A stretch of 64,000 nucleotides of DNA from Anthoceros angustus (taxonomy: Eukaryota > Streptophyta > Anthocerotopsida > Anthocerotales > Anthocerotaceae), in contig MU008150.1 of the NCBI GenBank assembly GCA_010909165.1, forward strand, positions 186,001-250,000. The letters run 5' to 3'. The translations under genes were made by a program, and so were the position numbers. A model generated the notes under the pieces. That model searched no databases. It was not told where the DNA came from and saw nothing but the letters and a program-made list of their open reading frames with translations. Positions 10,998-21,423 of this stretch are shown piece by piece (position 1 is the stretch's first letter; each line of letters starts with the position of its first letter).

Positions 10998-13900
10998 ATG
11001 GCAGCTCAGGCTTCGAAGGCTCAACGAGTAGCGGAGAAGAGGCGGAAACTCAAGGCGCAGTATGCAGGGGGAAATGGCAATGAGTCTGGGGCGCAGGTAG
11101 AGGCTGGGGACTCTGTTTCTCATGATGCGGACGATACAAGTGGAAGTGGACAACTTGGTGATCAGCAGCTTCCGGATATCGCTTCTGGTGAGGATGGTAA
11201 GTCCAGGAGGGTTTTGTTTATCAATGACCCCAAGACTACCAACGAGCGGTATGAGTACGCGGGGAACGTTGTACGAACTAGCAAGTATACATTCCTCTCG
11301 TTCCTTCCTCGGAATCTCTTTGAGCAGTTCCATCGTGTTGCGTACCTGTACTTTCTGGTGATTGTGATTCTCAATCAGTTTCCGCAGCTGGCTGTCTTCG
11401 GAAGAACAGCGTCAATTTTCCCACTCGCGTTTGTCCTGGTTGTCACTGCCGTCAAAGATGGATATGAGGATTTTGGTCGCCATCGGTCTGATAGGAAGGA
11501 GAACAACAGGTTGGCTTCTGCGTTTTCGGATGCTGAATTCAGATTCAAAAAGTGGAAGTCGATACGAGTTGGAGAGGTGCTCAAAATTTATGAGAAAGAG
11601 ACTGTGCCGTGTGACGTGGTGTTGCTTGGCACCAGCGATCCCAGTGGGGTTGCGTATATTGAAACACTGAACTTGGATGGGGAGGCGAACTTGAAAAGCA
11701 GGTATGCCAGGCAAGAGACTGTTTCCAGAATGCAAAACATGGCTTCTCTGGCAGGAAGCCTTACATTTGAACCTCCCAATAGGAATATTTATGAGTTCAC
11801 TGCTTACATGGATTTGGATGGAGTGCAGCTCCCTCTTGGTCCCAACAACATCGTTCTTCGTGGCTGTGAAGTTAAGAACACATCCTGGATTATTGGAGTG
11901 GTCGTGTATGCTGGCCAAGAAACTAAAGCGATGCTCAACAGCTCAGGGGCTCAGTCGAAAAGAAGTCGGTTGGAGAAGCAGATGAATCGAGAGATAGCTT
12001 GGCTTGCTGTATTTTTGATCGTCATATCTTTGGTAGGAGGCATAGGAATGGGGGTTTGGGTCAAGAACCAAAGTGATGAGCTTAATGCGATTCCTTATTA
12101 TATCAAGACCGATCCCAGCACTCAGAAATCGTACCACTTTTATGGGCAGGTTGGCGAAGCCATTTTTGGTTTCTTAGGTTGCATCATAACATTTCAGGTT
12201 ATGGTTCCCATATCGCTTTACATCTCAATGGAGCTCGTTCGTTTGGGGCAATCGTATTTCATGACTGAAGACATGGATATGTACGATCCTCAGACAGACA
12301 GTCCATTCCAAGCTCGGGCCCTGAACATTAATGAGGATCTGGGGCAAATCAAATATTTGTTCTCTGATAAGACTGGCACTCTGACAGAAAATAAAATGGA
12401 GTTCCAAACCGCCAGCATCAGTGGAGTGGATTATGCCAATGCGACATTGTTGTCAGAATCTGCAATCCTTGATGAGGGATCTCAAGAACAAAGCGATATT
12501 TCCACTGGTAAAATTCTGTCCGGCTCTGATGGCCTCATCTTACTGCAGTCGGGGTCTGCACTAGTGTGTGCGCACTTCACTTGAAAAACTGAGAGATTCA
12601 TGATGATGCCGATGCTTTCACGGTGTTTCTGTTTCATCTGTATCTATCTTGCCGTTGTTTCTGTTCTGTAGCCTCTGGGGTGCTGATGTTTGATTGGCCT
12701 CCTTCCATCAACTTTTGTGAGGACGTGTGATGGATGCCTTATGAAATTGGTGGATAAGGGAATATGACTGATCTTTCTTCTTACAGGTAGTGTCAGCAAG
12801 CGAACGTGGAGGCCAAAATTAGGTGCAAAGTTGGACCGAAGGCTTGTTAATTTGTTACAGTCCCAAGCTGACACAGTAGAACGAAGGGCAGCTCATGACT
12901 TCATGTTGGCGCTGACTGCTTGCAATACCGTTGTTCCCGACTCAACTGTGGAACAGCTGGAGGGTGCAGCAGCTGGTGATGTCTCCGGAGCTATGAAGTA
13001 TCAAGCTGAATCCCCGGATGAGCATGCTTTGGTGTCTGCTGCTGCTCAGTATGGATATATTCTCTTCGAGCGTAGTTCAGAGCATCTGCTTATTAGTGTA
13101 TTGGGGACTATGCAGAGGTAATACCTGCACATTGTTTGCTGTGTTCGTCTGATGGCTGACTCCTATTTGAGTGGTTGTTACTTTCAATTCCGTAAGATTC
13201 CGTATGATGGCAACACAACTTCTTGCTGTGCAGGTTTGCTGTCTTGGGAGTGCATGAGTTTGATAGTGTCCGGAAGCGCATGTCAGTGGTTTTAAAGTGT
13301 CCTGATGGGACAGTGAAGGTTTTTGTGAAGGGTGCAGACACAGAGGTCTTGGAGCTAATAGCTGTTCAGTCCGTGTCAAACCAGGGTATGAGCAATGACA
13401 GTGCATCAAAGTACCGCGCCGAGGTTATGCTTTCCACTTTGAGTCATCTAGATGGCTATGCCAGGGAAGGTTTGAGAACACTCGTGGTTGCAGTAAGACA
13501 GTTAGACCAAGATGAGCTTGCAACCTGGCAGTCGGCTCACTCGAAAGCCAGCATTTCACTGAGGAATCGAGTGGGTATGATGCGTTCTGCTGCAGAATTG
13601 GTGGAGAGAAACTTGTCTCTTCTCGGGGCTACTGGCATAGAGGATAAACTCCAGGATGGTGTCCCAGAAACTATAGCTTCACTTCGAGAAGCTGGCATTA
13701 AGGTTTGGGTTTTGACAGGAGACAAGCAGGAGACAGCAATCTCCATTGCCTTTTCTTGTCTACTTCTGACCAGGGAAATGGAGCAAATTATCATCAATGA
13801 ACCAACCAAAGAGGGTTGTCGCGATGCATTATTACAGGCAAGAGTCAAACACAATACTAGACAGCAGGAGTTGTCCAAGGCCAAGAGGAAGCACCGCTCT

Positions 13901-15582
13901 TCAGTGACTGAAAATGCAGCTGGAGTTCCTAATGCAACCGATGGCGTTCTTGATGTGAATGAGCTTGAGCATCACAGGACTAGAGAGTCAACGAGGCTGC
14001 CACTCGCACTTATCATTGATGGGAACAGCCTTGTACATGCACTGGCTGAAGAACTGGAGCAGGAGGTGCTCTTTCTCACCTTGAAAATTTTGTGTGTGTA
14101 TTTTTGTTCGTTGGATTCTGCTTTGCTGGTCTGCTGACTTTGACACGCGCATTGGACCTGCAGCTGGTGGAGCTGGCGCTGTTATGTAAAGTAGTCGTAT
14201 GTTGCAGAGTTGCCCCATTGCAAAAAGCTGGGTTAGTCTCATTAGTCAAGAGGACAACTAACGAGCTCACTCTAGCAGTTGGTGATGGTAAGTCCTCCTG
14301 CTCGTGAATTCACAGTTTGCTGATTCTTTGTAATGTGCTGGTTCAATTTTGGATCACCCATGGCCTCTGCCAGCTCCCTGGTCTCACAGACAGCTTATGG
14401 TCTGCCTGTTTTTGTAGGTGCCAACGATGTCTCAATGATACAAATGGCAGATGTTGGGGTAGGCATTACTGGACAGGAGGGAAGGCAAGCTGTTATGGCA
14501 TCTGATTTTGCCATTGGACAGTTTAGGTTTTTGAAGAAGCTCCTCTTGGTTCATGGGCACTGGAACTATCACCGACTTGGCTATATGGTGCTCTATAACT
14601 TTTACCGTAATGCTGTCTTTGTGATGTTGCTCTTCTGGTGAGTGCACTAAATCTGCACAGTAGGTGGCTAGGTTTCATTGTGCTGTTGAGGGTCTAGAAA
14701 CGTTTGTTGTTTCAGGAACGTTTTAATTAAACAGGGTGATGCTTGACAGGTACATCCTGTACACAGCGTTTTCCCCGTCATCAGCTCTGACGGACTGGAA
14801 TCTTGTTTTTTATTCATTAATATATACCTCAGTGCCCACCATAGTTGCTGGCATACTGGACAAGGATATCAACAAGGAAACTTTGATGGCCTATCCCCCC
14901 TTGTATGGTCCAGGTCAGAGGGGGGAAGCTTACAATAGAGTCCTGTTTTGGGCTTCGATGCTGGACACGTTGTGGCAAAGTCTGGTTCTCTTCTATGTAG
15001 CCTTTTTCACATTCAAGTCCAGCTTGGTGGAGATTTGGAGCTTGGGAGACTTGTGGACCGTTGGTGTGGTTGTACTAGTGACCGTCCAGCTTGCAATCCA
15101 TGTACGGACATGGACGTGGATTCACCATCTCGCCTTATGGGGTTCTGTGCTTGCCACATTTATATGTCTCTTTGTCATGGATTCGTGGGTGGTTGAGAGT
15201 CTCCTCTACCATTACTGGTAAGGTCACTTCCTAATTCATGACGGCCATGTCGTGACAATTATAAGATTCTGATGAGATAGAAGTTCGAAAATTGGCCTTG
15301 CAACTTCTCATAATCGTTGGCTCATCTGTGCTTGTGACGTGGAATCTGTGCAGGTCAATATTCCATATAATTTCTACAGCCGCCTTCTGGTTGGACATCC
15401 TGCTTATGTTGGCCTTGGCGCTGCTCCCTCACTTCTTCGTCCTGGTAATGCAACAGCGGTTTTGGCCGTCCGACATTGACATTGCCCGTGAGCTCGAAAG
15501 TCAGGGGCGCACTGTGGACAGGGCTTCCGTTGTTGAGCTCAATGAAGTCCCTCACCTGGACAGGGGACAGACGGATGCTTAA
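10998..15582 (+). CDS. ALA1: P4-type ATPase, ALA1-like phospholipid flippase
   Basis: Seven exons, 10998-12507, 12787-13117, 13234-14065, 14164-14287, 14418-14637, 14750-15217 and 15354-15582, join without a break into 1237 codons, close to the usual 1150-1250. P4-ATPases move aminophospholipids to the cytosolic leaflet of plasma and endomembranes, with a CDC50/ALIS partner. Visible in order: a short basic and acidic N-tail; [18 protein letters not shown] and [13 protein letters not shown], typical of the ALA1 branch; the actuator motif [24 protein letters not shown] in M4; the phosphorylation site [15 protein letters not shown] and the nucleotide-binding LTGDKQETA; the hinge [16 protein letters not shown]; then the C-terminal membrane helices and [10 protein letters not shown]. 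The actuator loop reads DGEA where DGET or DGES is usual; the glutamate needed for dephosphorylation is kept. Upstream in-frame ATGs are absent, so 10998 is the best start. Confidence 0.95.
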
Positions 15583-16506
15583 CGGGCAAGCATCTCCAGT
15601 GCACACATTCTTTGAGGTCTGTAACATAATAAGGCGGTAGGACATGCTTGATTCGGAGTCCCATGAGGGGAGCCAAAGGGTCCTGGGACATTGAGTAGCA
15701 TAGTTTGTAGGTAGGCTCTTTCTCATTTTTTTACAACGCCATCACCATGCTCGCAATACACCTTGTAATGTATTGTCATTCATAAGCCAGCACCCTGAAG
15801 AGTTGCAACAACTTCTCTTAGTATTGCCATGTGCTCTCTCAAGGGAAAACATTTCCTTCGTGATCTGTGTATGTGATCAAGCAAATGGCCAGGCTTTCAC
15901 TGAATCAGCTAGTAATATGATGTGGATAATAGGCCATTTGGACGAGCGCCAGGTGGTGGTGCACAAACGGCAACAGCCTACACGCTGGGTCACGCGTGGC
16001 ATTTTGTGTAGGCTCCTCGAGTTGTGTTCCATGGAGCACCAAACATCTCACCCCATTTCCGCAATTGCGGCGCCTCCTCTGATTTTGTTGACATTTCCAC
16101 TTCCCGAGCAGGTTCATTCTCATTCTTTGCTGTATTCGAATTTTCAGCAGCAACATCTTGAAGGCAGGCGTGAGAGGAAGAGGCTCTTTTGGTGCTCAAC
16201 TGCTAGGATTCCTGGTGAGCTAGACTTTGCAATTTTGGAGAATGCCTGCTCTCTCGGTTAGTGACGGTTTTTAGAATTGGCTGGTAGATGTTTCCTGGCT
16301 ATGCAGCAGACGATGCGCAATACTTGCGCCTGCACAAGAGTGCATGAGATTTAGCTCTATCCCGTGAGGAACGAGGCTCGTATTCGTGTCATGATCGACG
16401 GAACCACGTCTTGACTTGTGCACATCTTTCTTGCAGGAAGAGGATTGCAATTTCGTGACAGGCGTGCGCATCCGGACAACATTTGCAGCTCTGCGAAATT
16501 TCAGAT
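15583..16506. other. Intergenic: flippase 3' region and upstream of NmrA-like gene
   Basis: Short frames here (for example 15773-16261) have no conserved features. The part to about 15.8 kb is probably the 3' UTR of the flippase, and the last few hundred bases the promoter and leader of the next gene on the same strand. Confidence 0.6.
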
Positions 16507-19500
16507 ATGGCTCTGCTAGTGCAGGGATCTGCAATCGGCGCCCGTGCTTTGGAGGCCAGTAGAGCAGGTTTGGAAGTAAGAGGAAGACGTCAAATAGCGC
16601 TGCTGCAGCCTGTTCCTTTTTCTGTAAGTCGCGGGGCTGCTTTGTCAAGAAGCACAGCACGGCGAACACGGACCGGCGAGGATTCGGAGGATGTCGGGAT
16701 TTGGAAGTGCTTTGCGTCGGGTGGATCCAGAAGAGACTGGCAGAAATTGACGGCCAGAACGAAGAAGAGACGAGCAAGTATGTTTTCTAAAGCAATGCAT
16801 CCTCCCCTCGTTGTGTCTTCAGTTGTGCTTAACAGGATGCGGTTGAAAGCAAACATGTGTACGCAACCTGGACGGAAGTCAGCAGCGTCAATGTCCGGTG
16901 ACTAAGTTTGGATGTTGTAGGAGAATGGAACCAAGTGGGTTTCCGAATGGCCGCAGTTGGCGTGTTATGCTGAATTTATGCTAGACTTTACAGAGTATGT
17001 AGCTTATTGTGGCTCTCACATTCGTACAGGGCATATGAAGGGTGTGACGCCTACGCATCAGGATCTGCTTGATGAGCTGGGGCATGAGGTAGAATCGGAT
17101 GAAATTTTGGGTGCAGAAGACTATCCAGATGATGATGAGGAGCTTGACAACGCCAATGAAGACTCTTTGGAAGGAGTAAGTGGTGTTGAAGGCAAAGGAG
17201 TTGTGGAGCAGGAACAACAATCGGCATCACTTGTGTCTTTGCCAAGGAATGGAGGAAGCACCCATGACTACGTGCAAGATAATAGGCAAGGGAATCACTC
17301 CCACGGCAATAGTACTGGTGCTGCAGAAGAAGCATCTGACAATCCTAAGCAGGGAATTACAGCTCCAGAAAGTGCCAACCGTGCTTCTCTAGAGCGAGGG
17401 AACATTAGCCAGGATCATTCTGGGAGGGTTGCCACAGGTCAAGCAAACGAGGTGCTCACGTCTGCTGGCAAGGTTGTGGAATTTGGTCAAGAGACTGTTG
17501 ACGAGGTAGAGAAGCAAGTAGTGAGAGCTGGTGAGGCTGTCGGACAGGATCTTTCCGATATTGGAGTAGAAGTGGGTAGTACTGGTGGCAAAGTTGTGGA
17601 AATGGGTCAAGCGACTGCCGGGGAGGTAGCGAACCAAGTGCTAAGAGCTGGCGAGGCTGCCGGAAAGGATCTTTCTGATGCTGGAGCAGATTTGGGTAGA
17701 ACTACTGGCAAGGTTGCAGAGATAGGCCAGGATACAGTAGAAGAATCTGGAAAGCAGCTGGACGAAACCAGCAGGGTCGTTGGAAATAACTTTTCAGAGA
17801 TACGTGACGAGGGGCAGAGTTTAGTCCAAGAAGGGCAAGATTTTGGCCGCGCTCAGGTGATCTTAGTTCCCACATTTGTCATACCCGAACTGATGTCCAA
17901 GTGGGTGGCTTATGAAAATGTTGCCAATACGTACCTTCTGGCAGGTAAGAAGAGGTGAATCACAGCTTCAACAGGACGGTGGCCAAGTGTTCCAAAGCAC
18001 CCAGGCAGCGCTGGACAGACTAAATAGTAAGGCGCAAGTTGCTGCCCAGAGGGTGCAGGAGTCATCCAGGAATGCGCTCTCTTCCACTCTTTCAGGGAGA
18101 GACAAGGACGATCATTCTGATGCAGGGTCTGAGCCATCTAAGAATGGATCTGCTGTGGTGAATGGGAGGACGGCAACTGAAGAGAAATCCAGTGAGGAAT
18201 CCACCCTTGGCAGACGAGAGCCAGAACAACCAGAACTCAAAGAAACAGGGAAGGCACTCAAAGTTTTTGTAGCTGGTGGTTCAGGCCGGCTTAGCAGGTA
18301 AGCGGTATGATAGAGGTTGCTAAGAGTGCCTGAATACGTTTGGGACATGCGGGGCAAGCTGATGCTGGTTGGAAGTTGCAGATTGATTGTTGACGAGCTG
18401 ATGAATAAAGGCGCAAATGTCAGCACTTTAGCACCAACAAATAGCAACACTTCGCGATATCTCAAGAGACTGGAGAGTGTGAAGGTACTGTTTCCTTCCT
18501 GTAGGTCTTGCTAGCAAATCCCATGGTTTGGTCGCCCAGACCTAGTTGCCTGGCATACGTGTGTGTACGGGCTGTAGTGGGTCCATGCATCTGCCTAAAG
18601 CTGAGGTCGTCCTCTCAGGTGGTTGAGGACAGTTCATATAGATATGAAGCTGTGAGGAAAGCACTTGCAGAAAGGTAATACTCCCCTAGTCTTTTCATTT
18701 TGTAGCTGCCACATGAAGTGCCACCTTTCCTTTCCAAATTCGAACTGTTCCTTTTCTTCCCTCATTTTGAAATGGGATTGTGCTGCCATGTCTCGCCTTA
18801 CCAGCGATGCTGTCATCTGTGCTCTTGGAAACGAAGTTCACCCTTTTGATCCACTGAAGATGTTCCAGGTATGGACCTGGCTTTGCTCCTGATTCAGATC
18901 ATGTTCTAGATTTTCCCCTATAGATGGGCAACTCAATATCCTATTTGCAGGAGGCATACGAAGGGGTTTTAAATCTCGTGGCAGCTGCCAAAAACAAGGG
19001 CAACATAAAGAAGGTTGGCCTGAGTTGAACTTTCAACTTGATTGTCCAGTCAATGGATGCCCCAGCATTTTCATTTAGGCAGTCTGCCTATTTTCAGGGT
19101 ACACTCGTCCTAGCCGCCCACTTTTCAAAATTGTTGGTTCTAACTCGGGTGTATCTGGCAGTTCATCTTGGTGACGTCTTTGGGGGTCACTCGTCTGCAA
19201 GTTATTCCTTTACTGTTCTGGTACTTCTTCTTTGTCATTTTTTATATGCATCATTTCTTTGAGCAAACCTTTGTCGGCAGTTGAGAACAGTGGCATCGCG
19301 ACTACACAGGAGAAAACAAGCCGAACTTTTTCTGCAGCGTTCAGGTCTGGACTATGTGATAATCAGACCAGGACTCACTGCCGGCTCTGGCAGTAAGGTA
19401 CGCCATACTACTCTCAGGTTCCTGAAGGGTACTTCAATTGTACAGACACAGCAAAGCATATATATGACACTAAAGGTCCTCGTTTTCAGTGGGACCGGAT

Positions 19501-19846
19501 AGAATTACATCCGGAAGACTCTCAGCTTGTGGGCTTCGTGGGCGAGCGTAAGGTATGTCCATGCAAAGCCCTGGGTATGACCAGCTGTTCACATAGGGTT
19601 TTCCGTTGACTAGCGGTGCGTTTAATGCAGGTAGCCGAGGTGTGTGTTGCGGCGTTGACTTCAGACATCTCTCAGAAGATCGTAGAAGTATGTTCGGTGT
19701 TTGGATGTTGCGATGCCTTGCTATTCTAGCCATGGAGGCGTGAGGGCCCTTGCTTACGCTGTTTTTTGTGGGAAACTATGTAGGTTGTCGGAGGTAGCGG
19801 ACGTTCTGCAAGCTCGGACGTAGCAAAGCTACTTAACAGTTTTTAG
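16507..19846 (+). CDS. Plastid NAD(P)-binding NmrA/TIC62-like protein with amphipathic repeats
   Basis: Exons 16507-16777, 17030-17856, 17945-18297, 18382-18484, 18619-18674, 18805-18868, 18951-19013, 19281-19397, 19490-19552, 19631-19687 and 19784-19846 join to 678 codons. Residues 1-90 (MALLVQGSAIGARALE..., Arg/Ser-rich) look like a chloroplast transit peptide. Next is an acidic stretch, then three 40-residue LEA-like amphipathic repeats starting at 17467, 17587 and 17707, then a linker. The C-terminal half is a Rossmann fold of the atypical SDR class seen in TIC62 and related plastid proteins: KVFVAGGSGRLSRLIVDEL, SDAVICALGNEV, GVLNLVAAAKNKG, LDYVIIRPGLTAG, and a last strand-helix ending DVAKLLNSF. 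The third glycine of GxxGxxG is Ser. The usual VSS segment after GNIKK is missing from my join, so an exon may be hidden at 19014-19280. The start of exon 2 is the least certain junction. Role in redox-linked plastid function is inference from the fold. Confidence 0.8.
17467..17826 (+). repeat. Three 120-bp in-frame repeats (40-residue amphipathic units)
   Basis: Units begin GKVVEFGQETVDE, GKVVEMGQATAGE and GKVAEIGQDTVEE at exact 120-bp intervals inside exon 2 of the NmrA-like gene. Each carries a xxxGxxxxxDLSDxGxxxG second half, conserved in units 1 and 2 and decayed in unit 3. The pattern resembles LEA_4/apolipophorin-like amphipathic helices that bind membrane surfaces. Confidence 0.85.
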
Positions 19847-20047
19847 ACAGTCCGTCACCGGAGGACATTCCGCTTAGACATTCTCTACATGGCAATGACT
19901 TGCCTCTGATGTTGCTGCACAGAACATGAACATTCTCAACATGGCAATGACTTGCGTCTTAGGTTGCTACACGGAACTTTTACATGCAAAAACAAAATTG
20001 GACACCACACATTTAGTGTATTATGCACAACGTGTCCACCTCATCTT

Positions 20048-21259
20048 TTACTTTGGACCACTCGTTTTCGAAGGACCAGCTCGCTCCACCATTACATCAT
20101 ACAATTGCTTGCCATTCTGACAGAAGCGCGGCAATATGAGTAACCAATGACATAAGATGGTGGTGTGCTTGTTTTGATCCAATGCGAAACAGCACACAAC
20201 TTACAAATATGATGGGAAAGAAATGGATCTGCCCTTCAGGTTTTGTCTGTGTTTCCTTGAAATACACCAGAACCGGGAAGCTGGGCCACCAGAACTCCCA
20301 GTTGACGAAGGACGAGTACCTGCAACAAGGCAGCACTGAGCATAGCACTTGGGCACCCTTGCATTCAACTGGAAATCCGAGAGAAAACCTTACTTCCACC
20401 GATTCTGTCCTCCAACGAAGGCATTCTCCCCTGACTCCTCCAGCTCCTTGCCAATTCTCACGTCCTGCAGTGTCGGCATATCAGTACGAAAGAGACACCC
20501 GGATCCGAGAGATTTCACACAGCCAACAGCCCACACACTCTACCCAAAATAAAAATACGAAGACCGTACGTACCAAGGCCTCATCGTCGAAGACGAACCT
20601 CACACGGCCTGCCTGCAACACAAACGAGAGAAGAGCATAATCACCCAACTTCTACGCTGACGATCACGTCCACGTCGTCAGCGACCACGATTGCAGAAGC
20701 AGCACCTGAACCAGCAGAAGCAAACCAAGTAGCCCCAGGGGCACGGCAGTCACCAAGTTGTCTGCATATACACTTGCACCCGCGGCACCTGCTCCACCAC
20801 ATCCCAACAGTCAGTTCTGCATCCGCCGTCGTCACTCTTCAATTCAAGCAATGTCAACATTACCCAGCAGAATAATGGGAATCCGGTAGTCAGCATCGGG
20901 GATGACTGTCTCCCTCACAACTTTCTGCAGCCCACCACATTCCATCAGCACGTCGTCTTCGTACCACACCTCACTGCAGCTCCACCAGAATGCACCATCT
21001 CACGCACCTGGGGTTTCCGGCTCTGGAAAAGAGCAACGACAACGTTCTTGCCGGCCAATTTCAAGGGGGACCCATTTCGTGCCTTCAGCGTTCGGGATGA
21101 TGTGAGCAGCGAACTACTACTTCCAAGCCCAAGGACTCCGTAGCTCCCCACACTGCCGGAACAAGGTAGCTGGGCGGCAGCACCATGGTTGGACTGCCTA
21201 GCCCTGATGACCCCAAAGCTGTAAGTCTGCACGGGAGTGGCACAGCAAAGCGATGCCAT
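20048..21259 (-). CDS. DUF3119 family plastid membrane protein
   Basis: Seven minus-strand exons, in coding order 21259-21008, 20924-20864, 20788-20706, 20612-20574, 20464-20394, 20319-20205 and 20116-20048, join to 229 codons. The N-terminus (MASLCCATPVQTYSFGVIRA, Ser/Gly-rich) looks like a plastid transit peptide. Then come RETVIPDADYRIPIILLGAA and LVTAVPLGLLGLLLLVQ, two hydrophobic segments, and RVRFVFDDEAL. The signature FVNWEFWWPSFPVLVYFKE is followed by GQIHFFPIIF and the tail NGKQLYDVMVERAG. This order is typical of DUF3119 proteins shared by cyanobacteria and plant plastids, whose function is not established as far as I know. Every intron is short (about 80-140 bp). The gene ends 201 bp from the stop of the NmrA-like gene on the opposite strand (tail to tail) and lies 164 bp downstream of the SpoU-type gene on the same strand. 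Confidence 0.88.
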
Positions 21260-21423
21260 GTCCACCTGTCCCGCAAAAATGACGAGGAGATGGACCGCTC
21301 GATCCTTGTTTCCTCACAAACTGTGAACCCAACAAAACCTGTTGCACTGATCCAGAACTAACACCGTGACCAAACAGTGTTTAACCAAGATGACAGAGCT
21401 GCCTTGCCTGTAGCCGGGCACGT

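Noticed and set aside
13118-13233. Premature stops in the flippase frame suggesting a pseudogene
   Set aside because: Each stop falls in an interval with consensus GT-AG borders; the joined exons give 1237 uninterrupted codons.
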